From assembly GCA_030145955.1 (NCBI GenBank), contig JASLCR010000046.1, positions 1 to 8,624 on the forward strand: a DNA stretch of 8,624 nucleotides, written 5' to 3'. The position numbers and the translations under genes were made by a program. The stretch is from Candidatus Saccharimonadales bacterium. GTDB taxonomy: Bacteria > Patescibacteriota > Saccharimonadia > Saccharimonadales > Saccharimonadaceae. This document shows positions 1 through 5,088 of the stretch, in pieces. How positions within the stretch are numbered: the stretch's first letter is position 1; every line of letters starts with the position of its first letter. Under the pieces are notes generated by a model. It saw only the letters and a program-made list of their open reading frames with translations, had not been told where the DNA came from and searched no databases.

Positions 1-39
1 CCAGAAGATGTGCGAGCGTTCATTGCACGCTTCGTATAA
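1..39 (+). CDS. C-terminal end of an unidentified protein (partial)
   Basis: The first reading frame is open from the window edge to a TAA at 37-39 and gives PEDVRAFIARFV. The short amphipathic end looks like a plausible protein C-terminus, but twelve residues do not allow a family assignment. It lies 164 nt upstream of the next gene, which has its own promoter, so it probably belongs to a separate unit. It could also be a chance open frame. Confidence 0.4.
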   Translation, partial: PEDVRAFIARFV

Positions 40-168
40 TGTTTATTTAAGCTGGCAGCCGCACAAAACTGTGACCACACATCGGAAACACTTTTTAGTC
101 TCGCTAGATTTACTGCCGAAGTACTATTGGCGCAATGACACTCAAGCTACAGAGAACTCAGTTATGAA
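40..168. other. intergenic stretch with no gene seen
   Basis: Between the end of the partial gene and the lipoprotein promoter I see no convincing reading frame, no strong hairpin followed by a T-run, and no RNA gene. Confidence 0.4.
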
Positions 169-197
169 TTGACATATACTGATATTAATAGTATAAT
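169..197 (+). promoter_or_regulatory. Consensus sigma70-type promoter of the lipoprotein gene
   Basis: There is an exact TTGACA at 169-174 and an exact TATAAT at 192-197 with a 17-nt spacer, the ideal vegetative promoter. A start site about 7 nt past the -10 falls at about 204, which is the ATG itself, so the transcript is predicted to be leaderless. An inverted repeat, TATACT (175-180) and AGTATA (190-195), sits in the spacer and overlaps the -10; it could be an operator or just reflect AT-rich sequence. Confidence 0.8.
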
Positions 198-203
198 GTA
201 AGA

Positions 204-800
204 ATGAGAAAATCATTCGAAGCGATAGCAACCATAACCGCAACAGGTGTATTATTTGCCGGATGTTCCAGTGAAACACACGACACATCCGCATACGAGA
301 AAGCACGCGAGAATGCTATCAGCACAATGAATAACGTAGACCCGGAAACTTTAGTTGACTGCTCAATAGAATCAGTCGCGGTGAGTAAAGTAGGCGATGC
401 ACCGGCAATAGTTGTCGATTACACACTGTCTGACTCTAAACAGGCAAGTGAGAATAAATGGCTTCGCGACGGCGGCACTAGCGTTGACGGCAAAGTGGTT
501 GAAGTGACGTGGGGTCAGAATCTATCGATTCAGCATACGCTCAAAGATGGCACAGTGCTACGTGGTCACACCACTGAAGATACGCCAGCAACATACGGCT
601 ACGCACAGAATGGTGAACACGAAATTACAATTCCGCTCAATACAAAGTTCCAGGGCAATCGTATAGTGGAGCCTCTCATTGACCTTGAATCTATGAGTGT
701 CGAGGATATACACCGGCAAGGTAACCAGACTATCTCAGCAAGCTGCGGAAAAGTCGCTTTAAGCCTCAGCGGCGAAACTATCACCCTGCTCGATCAATAA
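204..800 (+). CDS. Putative secreted lipoprotein of unknown function
   Basis: The 198-residue product starts with a short basic N-region (MRK), a hydrophobic stretch to about residue 20, and a lipobox-like LFAGC with Cys21 as the expected lipidation site. This predicts export, signal peptidase II cleavage and anchoring on the outer face of the membrane. After Cys21 comes a polar Ser/Thr-rich linker, then a mostly beta-looking domain from about residue 45. Two further cysteines, Cys53 and Cys181, lie near the two ends of that domain and could form a disulfide; that is inference. I recognise no family. The ATG at 204 is chosen because a perfect promoter ends 6 nt before it and no Shine-Dalgarno is present, so a leaderless start is likely. 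It stands alone; the next genes are on the opposite strand. Confidence 0.8.
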   Translation: MRKSFEAIATITATGVLFAGCSSETHDTSAYEKARENAISTMNNVDPETLVDCSIESVAVSKVGDAPAIVVDYTLSDSKQASENKWLRDGGTSVDGKVVEVTWGQNLSIQHTLKDGTVLRGHTTEDTPATYGYAQNGEHEITIPLNTKFQGNRIVEPLIDLESMSVEDIHRQGNQTISASCGKVALSLSGETITLLDQ

Positions 801-820
801 ATATATACACTGAGAAGAAA

Positions 821-840
821 TGTAATTTTCTAGAATTACA
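821..840. terminator. AT-rich inverted repeat between convergent units (possible weak terminator)
   Basis: TGTAATT (821-827) and AATTACA (834-840) form a 7-bp stem with a 6-nt loop between the 3' ends of the lipoprotein gene and the minus-strand operon. Read on the minus strand, the repeat is followed by a T-rich run (TTTCTTCT), so it would fit better as the terminator of the minus-strand genes. The stem contains only A/T pairs and one G/C pair, so it would be weak. Confidence 0.35.
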
Positions 841-903
841 GAGGTGGGAAGATTGTAGAAATGGACGATACTTACACATTAGTCTTGTACTTTCTGCCAG
901 CAA

Positions 904-1101
904 TCAGTCGCGCACCTTCTTGCTTTTATCTTCCGCCATTAACATCTCGGCACGTGCAAGCAGTACAGCATCACGTTTCTTTTGCTTAATTGGCTCCTCA
1001 AGCTCCTCGATACGTCGCTTATATTCACGAAGTTTTCCTTGTGCATTAATGCTAAGCACTAGTCCGATGAGTGCAATGAGATACACCAATGAAACATCCA
1101 T
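904..1101 (-). CDS. Small single-pass membrane protein with a coiled-coil-like tail
   Basis: The 65-residue product has one hydrophobic helix at about residues 4-19 (VSLVYLIALIGLVLSI), followed by a long, highly charged helix at about 22-60 rich in Glu, Lys and Arg with leucines spaced as in a coiled coil. The likely topology is a membrane anchor with a cytoplasmic helical tail. The ATG at 1101 directly follows the TAG of the upstream 42-codon gene, with zero bases between, and an AAAGG in the end of that gene can serve as ribosome binding site. The two genes should be cotranscribed and translationally coupled. The overall shape recalls small anchor/adaptor proteins such as PspB, but no family motif supports that name. 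It ends with TGA. Confidence 0.7.
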   Translation of the reverse strand: MDVSLVYLIALIGLVLSINAQGKLREYKRRIEELEEPIKQKKRDAVLLARAEMLMAEDKSKKVRD

Positions 1102-1230
1102 CTACTTTTTACCTTTCTTGGCCTTAGACTGGGCTTTACGCTTTCTCCATGTCATGAAGAAAGCAAATACAAATATAACGACAGGAATAACTAGAATAAT
1201 ATACACTCCGTACGCTTCTTCTATATTCAT
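1102..1230 (-). CDS. 42-residue single-pass membrane microprotein with a Lys-rich tail
   Basis: The frame starts at an ATG at 1230 and ends at a TAG at 1102-1104. The product begins MNIEEAYGVY, has one strongly hydrophobic helix at about residues 8-27 (ILVIPVVIFVFAFF), then a very basic tail of Arg and Lys ending KKGKK. Positive charges after the helix predict a cytoplasmic C-terminus. A perfect Shine-Dalgarno, AAGGAG, lies on the minus strand at 1243-1238, 7 nt before the ATG, and an extended -10 lies further upstream. These signals make a real gene likely despite its length. Its stop abuts the start of the next gene, so the pair forms an operon and may form a complex. Function unknown. Confidence 0.75.
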   Translation of the reverse strand: MNIEEAYGVYIILVIPVVIFVFAFFMTWRKRKAQSKAKKGKK

Positions 1231-1237
1231 TGCAAGA

Positions 1238-1243
1238 CTCCTT
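1238..1243 (-). promoter_or_regulatory. Shine-Dalgarno of the 42-codon membrane gene
   Basis: AAGGAG on the minus strand, spaced 7 nt from the ATG at 1230. It is what makes this tiny frame credible as a gene. Confidence 0.75.
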
Positions 1244-1266
1244 AGGAATACTTTTTGATAATTATG

Positions 1267-1275
1267 ATTGTATCA
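1267..1275 (-). promoter_or_regulatory. Extended -10 promoter of the small membrane-protein operon
   Basis: On the minus strand TGATACAAT (1275 to 1267) is a TGN extended -10 with hexamer TACAAT. The start site would be near 1260, giving a leader of about 30 nt that contains the AAGGAG. No good -35 is visible. Its -10 lies only 13 bp from the -10 of the divergent Nudix promoter, so the polymerase footprints would overlap. Confidence 0.5.
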
Positions 1276-1285
1276 CTATTAGCGA

Positions 1286-1291
1286 TATACT
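1286..1291 (+). promoter_or_regulatory. -10 element of the Nudix gene, leaderless layout
   Basis: TATACT ends 6 nt before the ATG at 1298, so transcription should begin at or next to the start codon. No Shine-Dalgarno and no clear -35 are visible; the same spacing recurs at several other genes in the window. Confidence 0.55.
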
Positions 1292-1297
1292 GCGTAC

Positions 1298-1861
1298 ATG
1301 ACCAATCCCGTAAAAACAATACTTCATGAGGTACTGTCCATCACGCCATTTGACGACCTTGAGCAAGAGCATGTTAATGACGCCGTTGCCTGGATTGATC
1401 AAACGAATAACATTTTCCGGATATCCAAGCCTGACATTCCACCAAAGCATCTTGTTTCCTACTTCGTCATCTATGATAAGCAAAGTAAGCAATTTTTACT
1501 TATTGATCATTTAAAAGCGAATGCGTGGCTTCCGAGCGGTGGTCATGTCGAGCCAAATGAAGAGCCGCGAGCAGCCGTTAAGCGAGAGGCGTACGAGGAG
1601 CTGCAGCTTGCCAGCAGCTTCGACGTGGTAGGAAATAAGCCTCTTTTTATAACCGTAACCGAGACAAAACCTCCTCATGCCCATACCGATGTCAGCTTAT
1701 GGTACGTTATTTCCGGCGACAGCGATACGGAATACTACTACGACAAACATGAGATGAACGGCTACAAATGGTTTAGCGCAGAGGAGATTTTAGCCATGGA
1801 TACAGCCCTCCTCGATCCACACATGAAGCGATTTATTCGTAAGTTTGTTCAGTATTTATAG
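1298..1861 (+). CDS. Nudix hydrolase domain protein
   Basis: The 187-residue protein contains a Nudix box at residues 82-104: Gly82, Glu88, Arg96-Glu97 and Glu100-Glu101 match the GX5EX7REUXEEXGU signature, which binds divalent metal and cleaves nucleoside diphosphate-linked substrates. The usual glycine near the end of the box is Gln103 here, a deviation seen in some real family members. An N-terminal extension of about 50 residues precedes the fold, whose first strand is probably HLVSYFVIYD (51-60). The end WFSAEEILAMD (158-168) is typical of Nudix proteins that house-clean nucleotides or act on sugar or CoA conjugates, so the substrate cannot be named. The ATG at 1298 fits a leaderless promoter. 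It is divergent from the small membrane operon and followed by a gene with its own promoter. Confidence 0.92.
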   Translation: MTNPVKTILHEVLSITPFDDLEQEHVNDAVAWIDQTNNIFRISKPDIPPKHLVSYFVIYDKQSKQFLLIDHLKANAWLPSGGHVEPNEEPRAAVKREAYEELQLASSFDVVGNKPLFITVTETKPPHAHTDVSLWYVISGDSDTEYYYDKHEMNGYKWFSAEEILAMDTALLDPHMKRFIRKFVQYL

Positions 1862-1882
1862 CGCAGCACGGAAGCTACATTT

Positions 1883-1891
1883 TGCTATAAT
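1883..1891 (+). promoter_or_regulatory. Extended -10 promoter of the HExxH membrane protein gene
   Basis: TGCTATAAT is a perfect extended -10, with 9 nt between the hexamer and the ATG at 1901. The start site falls within about 3 nt of the ATG, so the mRNA should be leaderless or nearly so. The same nine bases drive the PH-like gene at 4361-4369. Confidence 0.65.
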
Positions 1892-1900
1892 AACATTGTC

Positions 1901-2371
1901 ATGCAAAAACTTATGAGTGTGCTTCGCGTCCTAAGAAAAGTACTCCTTGATGTTCGAGTGATCTACGCGCTCTGCGGCTTTATCATCAGTATCGTTGCCC
2001 ACGAGGTCTTTCATATTCTTATGCATCTCGACACCATCACTGGTGTCACTTTTTTTCCTAATAATCACGCGATTGTCACTATCAGCACATCGCTGCCAGC
2101 AGATTACAATCTCGATTTAGAAGAAGGAATTGCCTACGCAATCACCGCCCTCATCTTATTCATTACCGTCATTGATGTATTTGCCATTCACGACAGCAGA
2201 GATAGACGAACTTCACGCCAGACAATCTTCTCTCGGCCAATACCAACTAAACTTCACACTCGTAAACACGCCCGCCACAGCACGTCAACGCTGCGGCACT
2301 TTATTCATCTGTTTCTGATTACTCTTGCCGTTATGCCAGTAGCTGCAGTACTCACATATATATTGAGATAG
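1901..2371 (+). CDS. Small membrane protein with an HExxH motif
   Basis: The 156-residue product has a hydrophobic helix at about residues 19-40 whose end carries HEVFH (34-38), an HExxH zinc-binding signature, followed by His42. A second helix spans about 76-96 and contains Asp92, then a basic loop rich in Arg and His, and a last helix at about 133-154. An HExxH at the inner end of a membrane helix is the arrangement of intramembrane metalloproteases (M50/site-2 type) and of some membrane zincins, but the protein is very short and no NxxPxxxxDG-type second motif is present. A peptidase role is therefore only a hypothesis. The start at ATG 1901 fits the extended -10 just upstream. The last 87 bases overlap the zinc-ribbon gene on the other strand, so part of the C-terminal helix is encoded opposite its Cys/His motif. 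Confidence 0.7.
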   Translation: MQKLMSVLRVLRKVLLDVRVIYALCGFIISIVAHEVFHILMHLDTITGVTFFPNNHAIVTISTSLPADYNLDLEEGIAYAITALILFITVIDVFAIHDSRDRRTSRQTIFSRPIPTKLHTRKHARHSTSTLRHFIHLFLITLAVMPVAAVLTYILR

Positions 2372-2503
2372 GTCTGGGACCGGGGCCGACAGCTCAGCGT
2401 CAAGCTCGCTCGGGTACTTTCGTTTCTTCTTGCCACCTGCGTAGCAATACTCTGCCTCATTGGGCAAAAGGGGATGTGTCGGGCCCTGTTTCTTGTGTTT
2501 CAT
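2285..2503 (-). CDS. Small zinc-ribbon-like protein
   Basis: The 72-residue product has a pattern I recognise from short bacterial proteins: a first cysteine (Cys20), a basic stretch KKKRKYPSELDAELSA (25-40) and then YICEYCSYWHNGK (48-60) with Cys50, Cys53 and His57. Cys20, Cys50, Cys53 and His57 could bind one zinc; the general form is Cys, a KxRYxSExxAexA helix, then YxCxxCxxWH. The molecular role of such proteins is unknown; nucleic-acid or protein binding is a guess. A TATACT on this strand (2519-2514) lies 10 nt before the ATG, so the mRNA would be almost leaderless. The 3' part, residues 45-72, is antisense to the end of the HExxH gene. The family-like pattern supports this strand strongly. 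It ends with TGA. Confidence 0.7.
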   Translation of the reverse strand: MKHKKQGPTHPLLPNEAEYCYAGGKKKRKYPSELDAELSAPVPDLSQYICEYCSYWHNGKSNQKQMNKVPQR

Positions 2504-2513
2504 AACTGCTTTT

Positions 2514-2519
2514 AGTATA
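2514..2519 (-). promoter_or_regulatory. -10 element of the zinc-ribbon gene
   Basis: TATACT on the minus strand, 10 nt before the ATG at 2503, predicts a start site near 2507 and a leader of about 4 nt without Shine-Dalgarno. No clear -35. It is back to back with the flavin oxidoreductase promoter, whose -35 begins 9 bp away. Confidence 0.45.
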
Positions 2520-2527
2520 TAGGACTC

Positions 2528-2556
2528 TTTACATCAGCGCCTGAAATGACTATAAT
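2528..2556 (+). promoter_or_regulatory. Promoter of the flavin oxidoreductase operon
   Basis: TTTACA (2528-2533) and TATAAT (2551-2556) are separated by 17 nt, a near-consensus vegetative promoter. The start site is expected near 2563, giving a leader of about 26 nt that ends in an AAAGGAG ribosome binding site (2575-2581). Confidence 0.75.
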
Positions 2557-2574
2557 ACTATACATTATATAGTA
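2556..2574. promoter_or_regulatory. Operator-like dyad over the transcription start
   Basis: TACTATA (2556-2562) and TATAGTA (2568-2574) are perfect 7-bp inverted arms around a 5-nt centre. The dyad starts at the last base of the -10, covers the predicted start site and stops one base before the Shine-Dalgarno. That position suits a small winged-helix repressor of the kind that often controls redox genes; as RNA it would be a weak hairpin just before the ribosome site. Confidence 0.45.
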
Positions 2575-2588
2575 AAAGGAGTACTCCC

Positions 2589-3650
2589 GTGGCAGACAAA
2601 CCAACAAAGAAGATAAACATACTATTTGGCCTCGATACCTTCGGTGATTTGCCGGTAGATGATAACGGGAAGTTAATGAGCCATGCTGAATCTATTCGCC
2701 AAGTTGTCGAAGAAGCGGTACTGGCCGATAAAGTTGGCGTCGATGTTATCGGACTTGGCGAGCACCACCGGCCCGAATATTCGATTTCAAGCCCTGAAAC
2801 AGTACTTGCCGGTATTGCCACCCGCACCAAAAGCATTAAATTGGCATCGGGCGTTACTGTACTCAGCTCTGACGATCCTGTGCGTGTATTTCAACGATTT
2901 GCCACGCTAGACGCACTGTCAAATGGGCGTGCCCAGGTAATCCTCGGACGCGGCTCATTTACCGAATCGTTCCCGTTGTTTGGCTATGATTTGCGTGATT
3001 ATAATGTGCTGTTTGAAGAAAAAGTGGAGTTATTTGCAAAGCTGCTCGATGAAAAGCCATTCTCATGGAGTGGCACCACACGGGCTAGCTTAGAAAATGC
3101 TGACGTATATCCAAAAACTGCCTCAGGTCGTCTGGAAACACTTGTTGGAGTTGGCGGCTCACCAGAGTCTGTCATTCGTGCCGCCAAATACAACTTCCCA
3201 ATGGTACTCGCGATCATTGGCGGCTCACCGGCTCGCTTTGTGCCATACGTTGAACTCTACAAACGTGCTGCAGCTGATTTTGGCACAACACCACACCCGG
3301 TTGGCATGCATTCGCCAGGATTTATTGCCGACACAGATAAAGAAGCGATCGAAACCGCGTTTCCACTATTCAAAGAGCAGATGGACCGCATCGGTAAAAC
3401 GCGCGGCTGGCAGCCAATGACAAAGCAGCATTTCATGAATGAAGTTAAAGGCGGCTCACTATACGTCGGATCACCAGAAACTGTCGCGAAAAAGATGGCA
3501 CACGCCATTCAAACACTTGGCGTCAACCGATTTGATATGGTGTACGGCTTCGGCCCAATGCCGGCAAGCGTACGACTTCATATGGTTGAGCTATACGGTA
3601 AGAAGGTGATCCCAATGGTCCGCGAGATTCTCGCAAAGGAATCAATGTAA
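2589..3650 (+). CDS. LLM-class flavin-dependent oxidoreductase (luciferase-like)
   Basis: The 353-residue protein is a full-length member of the bacterial luciferase-like (LLM) superfamily, a TIM-barrel fold binding reduced FMN or F420. Diagnostic stretches are GLGEHHRPEY (55-64), ATRTKSIKLASGVTVLSSDD (77-96), DPVRVFQRFATLDALSNGRA (96-115) and GRGSFTESFPLFGYDL (120-135). These resemble the group annotated as Atu2307/SP_0267-type LLM monooxygenases, whose substrates are not established as far as I know; this placement is from memory. No signal peptide: a cytoplasmic enzyme. The GTG at 2589 is chosen because AAAGGAG lies 7 nt upstream and the next residues ADKPTKKINILFGLD lead directly into the first barrel strand. 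The stop at 3650 is 2 nt before the next gene, so the pair is an operon and probably shares a redox pathway. The gene may be an acquisition, since such enzymes are sparse in reduced genomes. Confidence 0.93.
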   Translation: MADKPTKKINILFGLDTFGDLPVDDNGKLMSHAESIRQVVEEAVLADKVGVDVIGLGEHHRPEYSISSPETVLAGIATRTKSIKLASGVTVLSSDDPVRVFQRFATLDALSNGRAQVILGRGSFTESFPLFGYDLRDYNVLFEEKVELFAKLLDEKPFSWSGTTRASLENADVYPKTASGRLETLVGVGGSPESVIRAAKYNFPMVLAIIGGSPARFVPYVELYKRAAADFGTTPHPVGMHSPGFIADTDKEAIETAFPLFKEQMDRIGKTRGWQPMTKQHFMNEVKGGSLYVGSPETVAKKMAHAIQTLGVNRFDMVYGFGPMPASVRLHMVELYGKKVIPMVREILAKESM

Positions 3651-3652
3651 TC

Positions 3653-4336
3653 ATGCCTCGACCGAAAAGTATTGGTATTTTAGGGGCAGGGAAGTTGGGC
3701 GTTACATTGGCACAACTTGCGGTAAAAGCCGAATACACGGTATATATTGCCGGCTCCGAGAGTCCTGATAAAATCGCTCTTAGCATAGAGGTGCTTGCAC
3801 CAGGAGCAATTGTACTTACCAAAGAGGAGGTAGCCGAAAAGGCAGAAATTGTCATTCTCGCACTCCCCCTTGGAAAATACAATACTATTCCAAAGAAGCC
3901 GCTGGCAGGTAAGCTTGTGATCGATGCTATGAATTACTGGTGGGAAGTTGACGGCATTCGCGACGACCTCACTGATCTACGAACCTCATCAAGTGAAACC
4001 GTGCAACACTACCTGGATGCCTCACGCGTTGTCAAAGCCCTCAACCACATGGGATATCATGACCTTTTCGATGAAACCAGACCAAAAGGCGCCCCTGGAC
4101 GTAAATCGATTGCCATCGCCGGAAATAATAAAAGTGATATCGAGACCGTCTCAAACATTATTGACTCTCTTGGGTTTGATCCACTAGTTATAGGCAAGCT
4201 TGCCGATGGCGTACGACTCGAGCCAGGCAGTGAGGCCTTTGGTGCCGATGAGGATATCGATACACTTCGTAACATCGTCTTGCGCTTTCCATCTACAGAA
4301 CGAGGGAGAAAGCTCAAGGAGGTGCGAAATTCGTAG
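3653..4336 (+). CDS. F420-dependent NADP oxidoreductase-like Rossmann protein
   Basis: The 227-residue product begins with a dinucleotide-binding fold: strand KSIGIL then GAGKLG (11-16), second strand ending YIAGSESPDK (31-40), hydrophobic strand VILALPLGKY (67-76), and VIDAMNYWWEVDG (89-101). The layout is that of F420H2:NADP oxidoreductase (FNO/NPD) relatives, which move hydride between NAD(P) and a flavin-like cofactor; many uncharacterised bacterial members exist in organisms without F420. In canonical FNO the second strand is followed by a GSR that holds the NADP phosphate; here it reads GSES, with Glu36 in place of Arg, which argues for NAD or altered cofactor use (inference). The ATG lies 2 nt after the upstream stop, with AAAGGA at 3635-3640 as a distant ribosome site; translational coupling is likely. 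It may supply or recycle reducing power for the LLM enzyme. Confidence 0.88.
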   Translation: MPRPKSIGILGAGKLGVTLAQLAVKAEYTVYIAGSESPDKIALSIEVLAPGAIVLTKEEVAEKAEIVILALPLGKYNTIPKKPLAGKLVIDAMNYWWEVDGIRDDLTDLRTSSSETVQHYLDASRVVKALNHMGYHDLFDETRPKGAPGRKSIAIAGNNKSDIETVSNIIDSLGFDPLVIGKLADGVRLEPGSEAFGADEDIDTLRNIVLRFPSTERGRKLKEVRNS

Positions 4337-4360
4337 TCACTAGTTGTATTTGTAACATTT

Positions 4361-4369
4361 TGCTATAAT
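4361..4369 (+). promoter_or_regulatory. Extended -10 promoter of the PH-like protein gene
   Basis: TGCTATAAT is a perfect extended -10 with no convincing -35. The start site should be near 4376, leaving a leader of about 20 nt that carries a strong Shine-Dalgarno, AAGGGGAGGTG (4381-4391), ending 4 nt before the ATG. Confidence 0.65.
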
Positions 4370-4395
4370 ATAAGCAGCCTAAGGGGAGGTGAGAG

Positions 4396-5049
4396 ATGAA
4401 CAAGGACGAGTCATTGCAGCCAACTAATTTACCGGTTGAGCCACCTGCTCCGAGTCGCACGTCACCGTACGATCTGCTGATGCGACAGAGTCGCAAGATG
4501 GGGAGCTTTGCCACCCGAACCTACGATATTACCAAGGAATTTCTTAAAACTGACGTTTCACAATTGCACCCTGACGCGGTGCTTTTTAAATACCGCCAGC
4601 GAAATGAAAACCAGAAAGATCAAAAGCAAGACAAGCCAAGTGTTAATTCAATTGTTAAATACTCACATCAAGTTCTTGCCGCCGCCAAGGCGGTGCTGCT
4701 CCCTTGGGATCTCTTTCCCGACTCAGTCATTGTCGATCGCTCAAAAGTAACTATCATCAAGCAGACGTTTTTCTGGTCATCACAGACTATCACTATCCGC
4801 GTAGAAGACATTCTAAATGTCACCTCAAGCCTAGGGCCGTTGTTTGGCTCAATTACAATATCGAGTCGCGTCATGAATTCAACCGATCATTTTGAGATCA
4901 ACTATTTTTTGCGAAAAGACGCCATCTATCTGAAACAGATCATTCAAGGCTATATGATTGCCATACATAGCAAAGTCGATACAAGCAAGATGGGAAGAGA
5001 GGAGCTTATCGATACCCTCATCCAACTAGGACAAGACTCCAGAGCCTAA
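4396..5049 (+). CDS. Probable bacterial PH-like domain protein
   Basis: The 217-residue protein starts with a Pro-rich, probably disordered stretch (residues 8-24), then a helical part at about 25-60 and a Lys/Gln-rich linker (67-82). From about 106 to 190 it reads DLFPDSVIVDRSKVTIIKQT, then FFWSSQTITIRVEDILNVTS, FGSITISS, and FEINYFLRKDAIYLKQIIQG: alternating beta strands closed by a helix, the pattern of bacterial PH-like (bPH_2/YdbS-like) domains. Many relatives are membrane-anchored, but I see no clear membrane helix here, so it is probably cytoplasmic or peripheral. A short acidic helix (about 199-213) ends the protein. Its own promoter and strong ribosome site set it apart from the redox operon. 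The domain assignment rests on pattern, not on catalytic residues; function unknown. Confidence 0.7.
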   Translation: MNKDESLQPTNLPVEPPAPSRTSPYDLLMRQSRKMGSFATRTYDITKEFLKTDVSQLHPDAVLFKYRQRNENQKDQKQDKPSVNSIVKYSHQVLAAAKAVLLPWDLFPDSVIVDRSKVTIIKQTFFWSSQTITIRVEDILNVTSSLGPLFGSITISSRVMNSTDHFEINYFLRKDAIYLKQIIQGYMIAIHSKVDTSKMGREELIDTLIQLGQDSRA

Positions 5050-5065
5050 AAATTCGCTATCACGC

Positions 5066-5081
5066 TATACTTTGATATACT
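5066..5081 (+). promoter_or_regulatory. Tandem -10 elements of the P-loop/metallopeptidase unit
   Basis: TATACT occurs at 5066-5071 and again at 5076-5081 as a 10-nt-spaced direct repeat (both TATACTT). The second copy is an extended -10 (TGATATACT, 5073-5081) lying 7 nt before the ATG at 5089, which predicts a leaderless mRNA. The first copy could give a start about 10 nt further upstream. Confidence 0.6.
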
Positions 5082-5088
5082 TGTCTAT

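Noticed and set aside
861..989. Possible small plus-strand frame starting at an ATG in the convergent gap
   Set aside because: It mostly overlaps the 3' end of the 65-codon minus-strand gene antisense, has no -10 or Shine-Dalgarno at a useful distance and no coherent product.
920..1258. 112-codon plus-strand frame antisense to the two small membrane genes
   Set aside because: It starts at TTG with no Shine-Dalgarno or nearby -10 and its product is Ser/Arg-rich without a recognisable pattern, while the minus strand has AAGGAG, an extended -10, coupled genes and coherent membrane helices.
904..2503. Alternative genetic code (UGA read as glycine)
   Set aside because: Two small genes end naturally at TGA and none of the long conserved genes has an in-frame TGA, so the standard code explains everything seen.
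3523..3882. 119-codon minus-strand frame across the LLM/Rossmann junction
   Set aside because: It is antisense to the conserved end of one gene and the Rossmann loop of the next, with no start signals of its own.
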